16,428 bases of DNA, taken from contig CAYGWJ010000090.1 in NCBI GenBank assembly GCA_964353405.1, positions 1 to 16,428 of the forward strand, in the 5' to 3' direction. Made by a program: the position numbers and the translations under genes. The stretch comes from JBGLNJ01 sp964353405 (GTDB lineage Bacteria > Chloroflexota > Anaerolineae > Fen-1058). Under the pieces are notes generated by a model. It saw nothing but the letters and a program-made list of their open reading frames with translations. It was not told where the DNA came from and ran no database searches. Shown here in pieces: positions 7,607 to 13,771 of the stretch. How positions within the stretch are numbered: position 1 is the first letter of the stretch; every line of letters starts with the position of its first letter.

Positions 7607-10335
7607 TCCTTACACACCGTGGTGCAATCTCGCCCTGAACATTTTTCTTTGCATTCACATTCATAGACGATTTGTGGACAGGGCGTTGAGGTTGGCGTCG
7701 GCAGGGGTAGGGTCGGCGGCACCAGAGTCGGCGCGCGTGTTGGCGTAGACGCAAGGACAACGGCTGTGGCAAGTAATTCTGGACCGCCCGGCGAGTTTGT
7801 CTTGGGCAAAAGCAGCCTCCACGCTAGACTATACTGGCCAATGCCAAGTCGGGCTGTCAGAGAGAGAGCATATTCATCGTCGTCAATCCATGTGAGCGTT
7901 ACGGGCACGCTGGTGCCCAAGCGCCCACCCACCTCGACGGCACGAACCAGTCTTGTTTCTTGCCCCGCCTGTCCCCATTTGCAGTAGGACAGGCTGGCCT
8001 TGTTCCTGACTCGCCATGTGAATTCAACATTCGCTGCGCCGGAGGTTGCACTGGTCATATCCACGGGCGACTCGAGGATTTCAAAATCCATCGTATCACA
8101 GTTGAGAAAGCCGACCGCCAATTGGGCCGCTGACGCATTGAGGGCAACCTGGGTCGCCGTAGCGCCGAGAGCCGCCGTTCCTGTAGCCGCAGCCGATCTT
8201 GCCCGTGCTTCATCCGTTTGACGTTGCGCAACATCGGTTTCCTTGGCAGCCATGGTGGCGGTGGGAACTGTGATGTTGGCCGGAATCGGCGCGGTCTGCC
8301 CTTTATAAGCTTGCCGCACGAGCAAACTCGAAGTTAAGGCTGCCATCAAAACAACGCCAGTGCTCGCTACAAGAGCCAGGCTGAAGCGGTTCTGTCTTAC
8401 CATCCCGCCGATGTGGGGGCCGGTGAGTCGAGCGCCCGGCGAAACGGTGGACGGGCGGGTACCTTGTAGTCTTGTTGTGCTGGTGGGCGCACCGACCCTG
8501 GGGTAACCGCCAGCAGTTGCCGGAACCGCCTGTCCGACCGCCGGCGTGATCATCTCTGGTCCTGTTTCTTTCGCCGGTGTAAGTGGCTTTTTTTCAGAGG
8601 ATGGTCGGGGTATTCGATGTGACGCTGGCAATGATCGCAGCGCAGGCCATTCAATCTGTTTCAACCTTGCGATATACAGCCGTGCTGCGGAGAGTATTCC
8701 AGCGGCAAGGCTTGGGCTGGCTGTTTCTGCGCCAGGCGTGATCTGTCTGGTTGGAGATGCTGGCCGTTGTGCACGCCAGTGTCGCTGTCCGTCCTCAGCA
8801 TAGTAATCATAATACCCGCCGATGCGCGCTGACAGCTGATTAAGCACGACCCCTGCCAAGTGCGCCTTGGCCAGCTCGAGGGCTTCCTTGCTGCGTCGTG
8901 CCGTCGCTGGCCGCGTTCTGCCCGAATCTATCACGAGCAACGTGCCATCCATATGCGGGACAAGGATGGCCGCGTCGCCAACGACCATGACCGGCGGGCT
9001 GTCAAAGATCACAACATCTGCACGTTGTTGCAGGTGTTCGATCAGTTCTGACATGCGCTTGGTGCCGAGCAGCTCGTTGGGAGCCTCGGGCAGCGGCCCC
9101 GAGGTCAAGACACCCAGATTTTCCGTCGGCGCAGTTTGCAGAACATCGTCCAGGCTGACGTGGTCATCGGTCAAAACGGTGCTCAGCCCGGCTTGGTTAT
9201 CCAACTCAAAGATTTGGTGCTGAGTCGGTCGCCGCAGATCGGCACCTACCAGGATCACTCGTTTACCGGATTGGGCCAAGGTGACTGCCAGGTTGGCCGC
9301 AATCAAGCTTTTGCCTTCCTCCGGGCTAGGACTGGTGAGCAGCAGCGTTCGCAGCGGGCGAGCCTGGACACTCGACTGGAGATTCACGCGTAACCTGCGA
9401 AAGGCTTCGGCAGTTGGTGATCGTGGAGATTGGAGCATGACTAGCCGATCAGAATGATCATGGCCTTCAATGTGAGGGATGTTTCCCCAGGATGTCAGGT
9501 TCAATACGCGGCGCACATCGTCGGATGTCTTGAACGAGTCGTCTATCACTTCCAGCAGCAGCGCCACGCCGACCGCTAGCGCCAACCCGATCTCGGCTGC
9601 CATCGCCACATAGAGTAAGGTGCGAGGACTTGACGGCTGAGGCGTCATGGCCGGTTCTACCACACTCAACGAGGTGGAAGCGCCTTGCTGAAGAGTGGAG
9701 ACAAGCTGGGCATAGGTCGCCTGCCAATCAGAGAGCTGTGTCTGGATCGCCGTTTGCTGGCTGCGTGCATCTTGAATTTGCCCGGCGCTGCTTGCCTTGG
9801 CGATAACATCATCCAGATCGCGAATCTCTTGCTGACTCTTTTTGATCCTTGTGCGCAATTCTTGCACCTGTCTCAAGACGAGCTGGCGCTCAGCTTCCTT
9901 CTGCGGGTCGGTGCCGGCGGGGCCTTGCAGGATCAGTTGGTTGGCGATTTCGTCGACCAATACCCTGGCTCGCTCCGGCTCGGTATCGGTCACCGAGATT
10001 TCCAACAGTGATGTGCCCAGTATCGCTCGACTGCCGACCATACCATTCAGAGTTGCCAGGTTCCACTCGAGTCCCAGTGTTTCCAAAGTGGCCCTGAGCA
10101 CGGGCTCACGCTTGGCGAGGTCGGCATAACTTTGGGTAAGCTCCTGCCCGGTGGAGAAATCAGCCGCATTGGGGTCGGGACTTGGTGTCTGTCCCACCAT
10201 CAGCGTCGTCCTTGAGGTGTAGGTGGGCGGCAAGGCGCGCGTGCCCAGAAAAGTGGGGATGCTAGACGCGAGCACGCTGGCTACAATCAGCCACCACCAT
10301 TTGAGCAGCGCTCGTGTGAGGCGTTCTAGCAGCAT
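7579..10335 (-). CDS. Wzc-like tyrosine kinase/chain-length regulator with C-terminal ectodomain
   Basis: The N-terminal half is a bacterial tyrosine kinase with a Wzz-type co-polymerase region, which controls chain length and export of surface polysaccharide at the inner membrane. It has TM1 (about 13-30), a coiled-coil-prone extracytoplasmic region (about 145-215), a Pro-rich PQPSSP motif before TM2 (about 241-262), and a cytoplasmic kinase domain. That domain shows Walker A PSPEEGKS (336-343), Walker A' ILVGADLRRP (361-370, first Asp replaced by Gly) and Walker B VVIFDSPP (441-448). A short tyrosine cluster GGYYDYY (506-512) is where such kinases normally end. Here about 400 more residues follow: a Pro/Thr-rich linker, TM3 (about 651-673), a helical segment, a beta domain (about 744-845, with EFTWRVRN and CKW), a Pro/Thr linker, and a tail with eight cysteines (886-916). 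It is first in its operon. Confidence 0.9.
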   Translation of the reverse strand: MLLERLTRALLKWWWLIVASVLASSIPTFLGTRALPPTYTSRTTLMVGQTPSPDPNAADFSTGQELTQSYADLAKREPVLRATLETLGLEWNLATLNGMVGSRAILGTSLLEISVTDTEPERARVLVDEIANQLILQGPAGTDPQKEAERQLVLRQVQELRTRIKKSQQEIRDLDDVIAKASSAGQIQDARSQQTAIQTQLSDWQATYAQLVSTLQQGASTSLSVVEPAMTPQPSSPRTLLYVAMAAEIGLALAVGVALLLEVIDDSFKTSDDVRRVLNLTSWGNIPHIEGHDHSDRLVMLQSPRSPTAEAFRRLRVNLQSSVQARPLRTLLLTSPSPEEGKSLIAANLAVTLAQSGKRVILVGADLRRPTQHQIFELDNQAGLSTVLTDDHVSLDDVLQTAPTENLGVLTSGPLPEAPNELLGTKRMSELIEHLQQRADVVIFDSPPVMVVGDAAILVPHMDGTLLVIDSGRTRPATARRSKEALELAKAHLAGVVLNQLSARIGGYYDYYAEDGQRHWRAQRPASPTRQITPGAETASPSLAAGILSAARLYIARLKQIEWPALRSLPASHRIPRPSSEKKPLTPAKETGPEMITPAVGQAVPATAGGYPRVGAPTSTTRLQGTRPSTVSPGARLTGPHIGGMVRQNRFSLALVASTGVVLMAALTSSLLVRQAYKGQTAPIPANITVPTATMAAKETDVAQRQTDEARARSAAATGTAALGATATQVALNASAAQLAVGFLNCDTMDFEILESPVDMTSATSGAANVEFTWRVRNKASLSYCKWGQAGQETRLVRAVEVGGRLGTSVPVTLTWIDDDEYALSLTARLGIGQYSLAWRLLLPKTNSPGGPELLATAVVLASTPTRAPTLVPPTLPLPTPTSTPCPQIVYECECKEKCSGRDCTTVCKECTKQECGK

Positions 10336-10518
10336 TTTGATCCCATCGGTCGCTCTATTCGGATCAGTTTCACGACGTGACTGTCCAGGGTAACGATAGA
10401 CGGTTTTTTCACAGCTTCCTCAGGCAATCCCATATCGGCAAAGGATGTAGGGTCGAGTCGGGGACTCGCCGTCAGTTGCCACCTGCATTGTAGCAGCACC
10501 TGTCCAAAAACGAAGCGC

Positions 10519-10536
10519 CCTGTACTCTTGTACAGG
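10519..10536. promoter_or_regulatory. Perfect 7-bp inverted repeat (CCTGTAC-N4-GTACAGG)
   Basis: This dyad lies in the leader of the surface operon. It contains CTGT-N8-ACAG, the core of the E. coli LexA box, though Chloroflexota LexA sites may differ. In RNA it would form a seven-pair stem with a four-base loop. It could be a repressor operator or an RNA hairpin; the sequence does not decide. Confidence 0.4.
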
Positions 10537-10589
10537 TAGCCCGAAAGTATGTAGGTAGCGAACCATTCCTGCCCACAAAGCACCTTAGA

Positions 10590-10595
10590 ATTATG
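10590..10595 (-). promoter_or_regulatory. Candidate -10 (CATAAT) of the surface operon
   Basis: CATAAT matches five of six bases of TATAAT and lies 11 nt downstream of the last TGTTAC repeat. That is close to the spacing seen in PhoB-activated promoters, which lack a good -35. No consensus -35 is visible here (TGTCCC at the 17-nt position). The start point would be near 10583. Confidence 0.35.
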
Positions 10596-10606
10596 CAATG
10601 AACGGT

Positions 10607-10654
10607 GTAACAGGGACATAACAGAATTGCCACCGGCATAACATTTGTATAACA
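10607..10654 (-). promoter_or_regulatory. Four phased TGTTAY direct repeats (Pho-box-like, OmpR/PhoB-family operator)
   Basis: On the minus strand TGTTAT occurs at 10654-10649, 10643-10638 and 10623-10618, and TGTTAC at 10612-10607. Start-to-start distances are 11, 20 and 11 bp. Each pair is a hexamer-N5-hexamer unit, and the proximal pair reads CTGTTAT-N4-CTGTTAC. The known PhoB box is CTGTCAT-N4-CTGTCAY, and Bacillus PhoP uses TTAACA-like hexamers at 11-bp period. The fit is to architecture, with one base differing per repeat. Which regulator binds is unknown. Confidence 0.5.
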
Positions 10655-10671
10655 GTGAGACAACACTGTCT
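10653..10671. promoter_or_regulatory. Overlapping short dyads downstream of the tlpA-like gene
   Basis: CAGTG-N6-CACTG (10653-10668) and AGACA-N4-TGTCT (10658-10671) overlap and cannot both pair at once. They lie just upstream of the TGTTAY cluster and about 25 bp beyond the tlpA-like stop. They lack a T-run, so a terminator is unlikely; an operator is possible. Confidence 0.25.
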
Positions 10672-10695
10672 GTGCAATGTTAGATTATGGTATTG

Positions 10696-11256
10696 CTAGT
10701 TTTCTGTCAACAGTGGCTTGATCGCGGCCTCCAATTTTGTGCGGTTATTTTGGCCGGGCATCGTCGCGCGCAGCACGCCCCGCCGGTCAATCAGGAATGA
10801 GGCGGGTAAAAAGTTGGTGCGATACGCGCGCGCCACACGCGAGTCCGTGTCGAGCAAAATCGGGTAAGGCAGGGGGTTGTGCGATATAAAGTCCGTCACG
10901 GTTTCTGGGCGTTCCTGATCGTCCACGCCCAGGACGACCAATCCCTCACTCTTGTGCGCATTGTAAACTGCGGCCAGGTCCGGCATCTCGGCGATGCAGG
11001 GCGGGCACCACGTGGCCCACAGGTTGATCAAGACCACCTGCCCGCGCAAATCGCGCAGCCGCACGGACTTGCCGCTCACATCCTGCAGCATAAAATCGGG
11101 TGCGGGCTTGCCCTGGCTGGCTGTGGCATCCGCCGGCCCGGACGGCACGCTACGCCCCAGCCACCAAAAGCCGAACAGGCTGGCGGCGATGAGGGCCAGG
11201 CCAGCCGCAAGGCTCAACAGCGGGCCAGAGTTTGTTTTCGATTTGACATTTTGCAT
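10696..11256 (-). CDS. TlpA/ResA-family membrane-anchored thioredoxin-like protein
   Basis: This is an extracytoplasmic thiol-disulfide oxidoreductase, probably supplying reductant for cytochrome c maturation or for protein thiols outside the membrane. One N-terminal membrane anchor (about 13-33) is followed by a redoxin domain starting at PAPDFMLQDVSGK. The active site is WATWCPPC (Cys84 and Cys87), and the cis-proline loop is NFLPASFLIDRRG, with Ala where Thr is usual. Length is 186 aa. ATG 11256 is chosen because AGG precedes it by 7 nt; an in-frame TTG at 11271 would add five residues. It lies 40 bp downstream of the osmC-like stop and is probably co-transcribed with it, which suggests a shared redox-stress role. 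Confidence 0.92.
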   Translation of the reverse strand: MQNVKSKTNSGPLLSLAAGLALIAASLFGFWWLGRSVPSGPADATASQGKPAPDFMLQDVSGKSVRLRDLRGQVVLINLWATWCPPCIAEMPDLAAVYNAHKSEGLVVLGVDDQERPETVTDFISHNPLPYPILLDTDSRVARAYRTNFLPASFLIDRRGVLRATMPGQNNRTKLEAAIKPLLTEN

Positions 11257-11296
11257 GCGAGTGCCTGCCAAAGCGTGAAGCGTGATGGGGCTTGAC

Positions 11297-11725
11297 TCAT
11301 TCGGCCTCTTCGATACGAAACGTCGTAGTGATGTTGGCGGCCTTTTTCAGCATTCCGGCTACCGAGCAATATTTGGTTTCAGAAAGCTCGATAGCGCGCT
11401 CGATGGCCTTGGGATCAACACCGTGCCCGCGCACCACATATTCGAGTGTGATGTCGGTATAGATCTTGGGATGATCGTCGGCGCGCAGCCCGTGCGCGCG
11501 GACCTCAAAGCTGGTCACATCCTGGCGCTTCTTTTTCAGGATCGAGATCACATCCATCGCGGTGCAGCCAGCCAGACTCACGAGCAACACTTCCATCGGG
11601 CTAAAGCCGGTCCCGCCGCCTTCTTCCGCTAGGGTATCCAGTGAAACCGTAAAGCCAGAACCGCCGATGCCCTCAAAGGCCAGTCCCTCTTTCCAAACGA
11701 CCTTGGCGTCTTTGGCTGCCGCCAT
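11297..11725 (-). CDS. OsmC/Ohr-family peroxiredoxin-like protein
   Basis: This is a cytoplasmic member of the OsmC family, thiol-dependent peroxidases that reduce organic hydroperoxides, although many members are uncharacterised. Both signature cysteines are present: Cys54 in SLAGCTAMDV and Cys120 in ETKYCSVAGML, about 66 residues apart. The preceding GFSPMEVLL helix carries the conserved Glu. Length is 142 aa, typical of the family. The start is ATG 11725, supported by a GGAGG at 11735-11731 with a 5-nt spacer; the upstream in-frame GTG at 11737 overlaps that ribosome-binding site and is rejected. The domain type resembles the YhfA/OsmC-like branch more than classical Ohr, which is only an impression. 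It is the first gene of a pair with the tlpA-like gene. Confidence 0.92.
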   Translation of the reverse strand: MAAAKDAKVVWKEGLAFEGIGGSGFTVSLDTLAEEGGGTGFSPMEVLLVSLAGCTAMDVISILKKKRQDVTSFEVRAHGLRADDHPKIYTDITLEYVVRGHGVDPKAIERAIELSETKYCSVAGMLKKAANITTTFRIEEAE

Positions 11726-11760
11726 GCCCACCTCCACGTATGATGATTGCGTACCTTATT

Positions 11761-11766
11761 GTATCA
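11761..11766 (-). promoter_or_regulatory. Candidate -10 region of the osmC-tlpA operon
   Basis: The minus strand reads GTGATACAATAAGG here, giving a TACAAT-like -10 about 25-30 bp before the osmC RBS. No convincing -35 was found 16-18 bp upstream. Coordinates are approximate by a few bases. Confidence 0.35.
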
Positions 11767-11804
11767 CATTTGCGGATAGCCAATGGCGAATGGTTTACCT
11801 GGCC

Positions 11805-11936
11805 TTGGTCGTGCTCGTCCGTGCCGGTGAGCAAGAACGTCTCCAGGCCGCGCCGTCGAGCGCAACGTGCCAGCGTCTCGGCCAGGATCGTCCATTCGAT
11901 CCCAGCCTCGCGCCGGGCCTGCGTGGTATAATGGAA
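11805..11936 (-). pseudogene. Decayed metG (methionyl-tRNA synthetase) N-terminal fragment
   Basis: The minus-strand frame through this stretch reads WTILAETLARCARRRG followed by LETFLLTGTDEHDQ. This aligns without gaps to the early catalytic region of methionyl-tRNA synthetase, whose hallmark is FLTGTDEHGQ preceded by a TT-ADxLAR-RRG helix. The stretch where HIGH should be reads REAG, and nothing recognisable of MetRS follows after 11805. It is therefore a relic of about 44 codons and not a gene. The prs promoter on the other strand overlaps its 5' end. The match is by memory of the family motif; a protein search would settle it. Confidence 0.55.
11924..11932 (+). promoter_or_regulatory. Extended -10 promoter of the prs-like gene
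   Basis: TGG-TATAAT is a perfect TATAAT with the TGN extension at 11924-11932. No good -35 is seen, as is usual for extended -10 promoters. The start site would be near 11939, giving a leader of about 54 nt. Confidence 0.65.
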
Positions 11937-11983
11937 CAAGTCAAGCCGCACATTTGGTCCATGGGCCTCTCCCGGTGAGACCT

Positions 11984-11988
11984 GGAGG
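11984..11988 (+). promoter_or_regulatory. Ribosome-binding site fixing the prs-like start
   Basis: GGAGG with a 4-nt A-rich spacer before ATG 11993. The frame is open back to 11867, but the upstream ATG precedes the promoter. Confidence 0.85.
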
Positions 11989-11992
11989 AAAA

Positions 11993-12997
11993 ATGACACC
12001 AGCGATTGACCCGAGTCAAGTTCGCCTCTTTACGGGCAGTTCCAATCCGCAACTGGCGGCAGATATCGCCAGCCACCTGGGGGCGCCGCTCGACAAGACA
12101 GTGATCACCCGCTTCAGCAATGACGACCTATATATCCAGCTCTGTGCCAGCGTCCGGTCACGTGCGATATTCATTGTCCAGTCACTCTCGCCTCCCGTAA
12201 ATGACCACCTCATGGAATTGTTGATGATGCTCGATATTGCCCGATCGGCGTCGGCCAAAGAGGTGCACGCCATCATTCCCTACTTTTCCTTTGCGCGTTC
12301 TGACAAAAAGGATGCTCCTCGCATCTCGATTACGGCTCGCCTGGTGGCCGACTTGCTGCAGACGGCCGGGGCGACGCATGTCATGACGATGATGCTTCAC
12401 TCGCCGCAGGTGCACGGTTTCTTTAGCATCCCGACCGATCCGCTGAGCAGCCGACCGGTTCTCAAACGTCACTTTGAACAGCGCGATTTGTCTGGCACCA
12501 TCGTCGTTGCACCCGATATGGGGCAGGCCAGATCGGCGGCTCGCTTTGCCAACGATCTGGGTCTGCCCATTGCGGCTGGCAACAAGGAACGAGTCTCTGA
12601 TACCCAGGTGCACATTAGTGGAATCATCGGCCACCAGGTACAGGGCTTCCGACGGGCTTTGATCTACGACGACGAGATTTCGACCGGTGGGTCCGTCCTG
12701 GAGATGAGCAGGCTCCTCATCGAGCACGGGATTCAAGAGCTGTGGGTAACCTGCACGCACGGGGTGTTTGTCCGGGAAGGGCTCGAGAGGCTGGCCCGGG
12801 TGCCCCAAATCACAGAGATTGTCACGACCGATACGGTGCATATCCCGATCGAGAAGCGACATCCCAAGCTGCATGTGCTTTCTGTAGCTTCTGTGTTTGG
12901 TGAAGCGATTCGCCGCAACCACCTGCGACAGTCTATCGGGGATCTGTTTGTGTTTGGAGAAGAGAAGCAGACGAACAGTCCACGCCTCTCAGAATGA
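11993..12997 (+). CDS. prs: Divergent ribose-phosphate pyrophosphokinase (PRPP synthetase)
   Basis: This is a cytoplasmic enzyme of the family that makes PRPP from ribose-5-phosphate and ATP for nucleotide, histidine and tryptophan synthesis. The 334 aa include SVRSRAIFIVQS and PVNDHLMELLMMLD, IIPYFSFARSDKK (canonical proteins have YARQDRK), ITARLVADLLQTAGA, HSPQVHGFFSIP (canonical DLHA-QIQGFF), VVAPDMGQARSAARFA, NKER (about 197-200) and the PRPP loop YDDEISTGGS (225-234; canonical DDMIDTGGT). The ATP-loop motif SDGE is SNDD here. The fold and most phosphate-binding residues are kept, but several active-site positions differ, so it may be a specialised paralogue. GGAGG precedes ATG 11993 by 4 nt. 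It is convergent with the AmaP-like gene, 8 bp away. Confidence 0.9.
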   Translation: MTPAIDPSQVRLFTGSSNPQLAADIASHLGAPLDKTVITRFSNDDLYIQLCASVRSRAIFIVQSLSPPVNDHLMELLMMLDIARSASAKEVHAIIPYFSFARSDKKDAPRISITARLVADLLQTAGATHVMTMMLHSPQVHGFFSIPTDPLSSRPVLKRHFEQRDLSGTIVVAPDMGQARSAARFANDLGLPIAAGNKERVSDTQVHISGIIGHQVQGFRRALIYDDEISTGGSVLEMSRLLIEHGIQELWVTCTHGVFVREGLERLARVPQITEIVTTDTVHIPIEKRHPKLHVLSVASVFGEAIRRNHLRQSIGDLFVFGEEKQTNSPRLSE

Positions 12998-13005
12998 CGG
13001 CCCGG

Positions 13006-13635
13006 TCACGCGGGAGGCGTATTGGGTTGATCAGGCGGCGTAGGGCGGAACGGCCGGGCGGGTGTAACCGCTCGCGAAGGAACGCTGGGCGTGGGCATGG
13101 CGTGCACAGTGACACGCGGCTTGCGCGCCAGCTTGAGTCCCATCTGGTCTTCCACCACCTGCCGTGTGATTTCCAAAACCTGCTCGGCCTTTTCCGGCAC
13201 GTTCACGTCCGCGCCGGTCTGCAGGCTCACTTGCACGTCTACGCCGCCGCCGCGCGGCGTGACACGCGCCCTGACGCCGATGACGTCGGCCAGTTGGTCA
13301 ATTTGATATTGCAGCCGCTCGACCAGCGATTCGGCGGTGACGACCACCTCGCCGCCGCCCACTCTCTGCACGCGGAGGGTGTGCTTGGCCGGGCCCCGCA
13401 CTTGCAGTACCAGCAGGCTGACCAGCAAGACGTCTATGAACACGGCGCACAGGATGAGCAGGGCGCGGAACGACAAGATGAATTCCGGTCGAATGCGGTT
13501 CATGGTGTGCAGCGTGTTGTCCGCTACGCCTCGAATCACGGCCAGGCTTTCTGCGGGCACAAACAGGCCGATAGTCACTACGAAAAAGGCCGCCAGGATC
13601 AACAGAATCATCACGATACGATTGAATGTGTTCAC
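13006..13635 (-). CDS. AmaP/Asp23-like alkaline-shock membrane anchor protein
   Basis: The 209-residue protein has two N-terminal membrane helices (about 6-26 and 57-78) with a roughly 30-residue loop. A cytoplasmic alpha/beta domain follows (about 85-178, from HTLRVQ through VVVTAESLVERLQYQID, VDVQVSLQTGADVNVPE and VTVHAM), then a Pro-rich tail. This is the layout of AmaP, which anchors Asp23/DUF322 proteins to the membrane in Gram-positives and is linked to envelope stress. The start is GTG 13635, fixed by GGAGG (13644-13640) with a 4-nt spacer; the upstream ATG 13671 has no RBS and lies at the transcription start. A near-consensus promoter precedes it. It is divergent from the LuxR/Kelch regulator, which suggests a regulatory link. 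The exact role is unknown. Confidence 0.8.
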   Translation of the reverse strand: MNTFNRIVMILLILAAFFVVTIGLFVPAESLAVIRGVADNTLHTMNRIRPEFILSFRALLILCAVFIDVLLVSLLVLQVRGPAKHTLRVQRVGGGEVVVTAESLVERLQYQIDQLADVIGVRARVTPRGGGVDVQVSLQTGADVNVPEKAEQVLEITRQVVEDQMGLKLARKPRVTVHAMPTPSVPSRAVTPARPFRPTPPDQPNTPPA

Positions 13636-13673
13636 AGGGCCTCCACCACCAGAGAATATGCATTGCTGCAAAG

Positions 13674-13702
13674 ATTATACCATCCCGTGTGGGTTCTGAC
13701 AA
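13674..13702 (-). promoter_or_regulatory. Strong sigma-70-type promoter of the AmaP-like gene
   Basis: On the minus strand TTGTCA (13702-13697) is followed by 17 nt and then TATAAT (13679-13674) with a TGG extension. Five of six -35 bases and all six -10 bases match the consensus. The start site is near 13667, about 30 nt before GTG 13635. Confidence 0.8.
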
Positions 13703-13705
13703 AAG

Positions 13706-13727
13706 AACATGCAATACGCACCATGTT
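13706..13727. promoter_or_regulatory. Dyad AACATG-N10-CATGTT between divergent promoters
   Basis: A 6-bp perfect inverted repeat with weaker flanking symmetry spans 22 bp. It lies at the -35 position of the LuxR/Kelch promoter and just outside the -35 of the AmaP-like promoter. That is a natural place for an operator controlling both genes, possibly bound by the neighbouring LuxR-type HTH protein. The binding partner is inferred. Confidence 0.4.
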
Positions 13728-13731
13728 TTTG

Positions 13732-13740
13732 TGGTACAAT
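13732..13740 (+). promoter_or_regulatory. Extended -10 promoter of the LuxR/Kelch gene
   Basis: TGG-TACAAT at 13732-13740 is a five-of-six -10 with TGN extension. It predicts a start near 13747, which places ATG 13709 outside the transcript and favours GTG 13772. Confidence 0.6.
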
Positions 13741-13771
13741 CCTGTTGATTTTGACTTTTGCGAGTGCATCC

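Larger units (their letters stand above)
10336..10695 (-). other. 360-bp upstream region and leader of the surface operon
   Basis: This gap lies between the tlpA-like stop and the kinase start. It holds the phased TGTTAY repeats, a candidate -10, overlapping dyads and a strong hairpin, described separately. A 97-codon frame (10619-10326) crosses it, but it starts inside the repeat cluster, has no recognisable domain and lacks an RBS, so it is not called a gene. If transcription starts near 10583, the leader would be about 250 nt. Confidence 0.5.

Noticed and set aside
10326..10619. 97-codon minus-strand frame upstream of the kinase
   Set aside because: Its start lies inside the TGTTAY repeat cluster, there is no RBS, the protein has no recognisable pattern, and it overlaps the kinase start.
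11867..11992. N-terminal extension of the prs-like gene
   Set aside because: The upstream ATG precedes the extended -10 box at 11924-11932, and GGAGG marks ATG 11993 as the start.
12182..12922. 246-codon minus-strand frame
   Set aside because: It is antisense to the PRPP synthetase gene and lacks family motifs.
13709..13771. Hydrophobic N-terminal extension of the LuxR/Kelch protein
   Set aside because: It would look like a signal peptide before the HTH, but it spans the TACAAT promoter element and ATG 13709 has no RBS.
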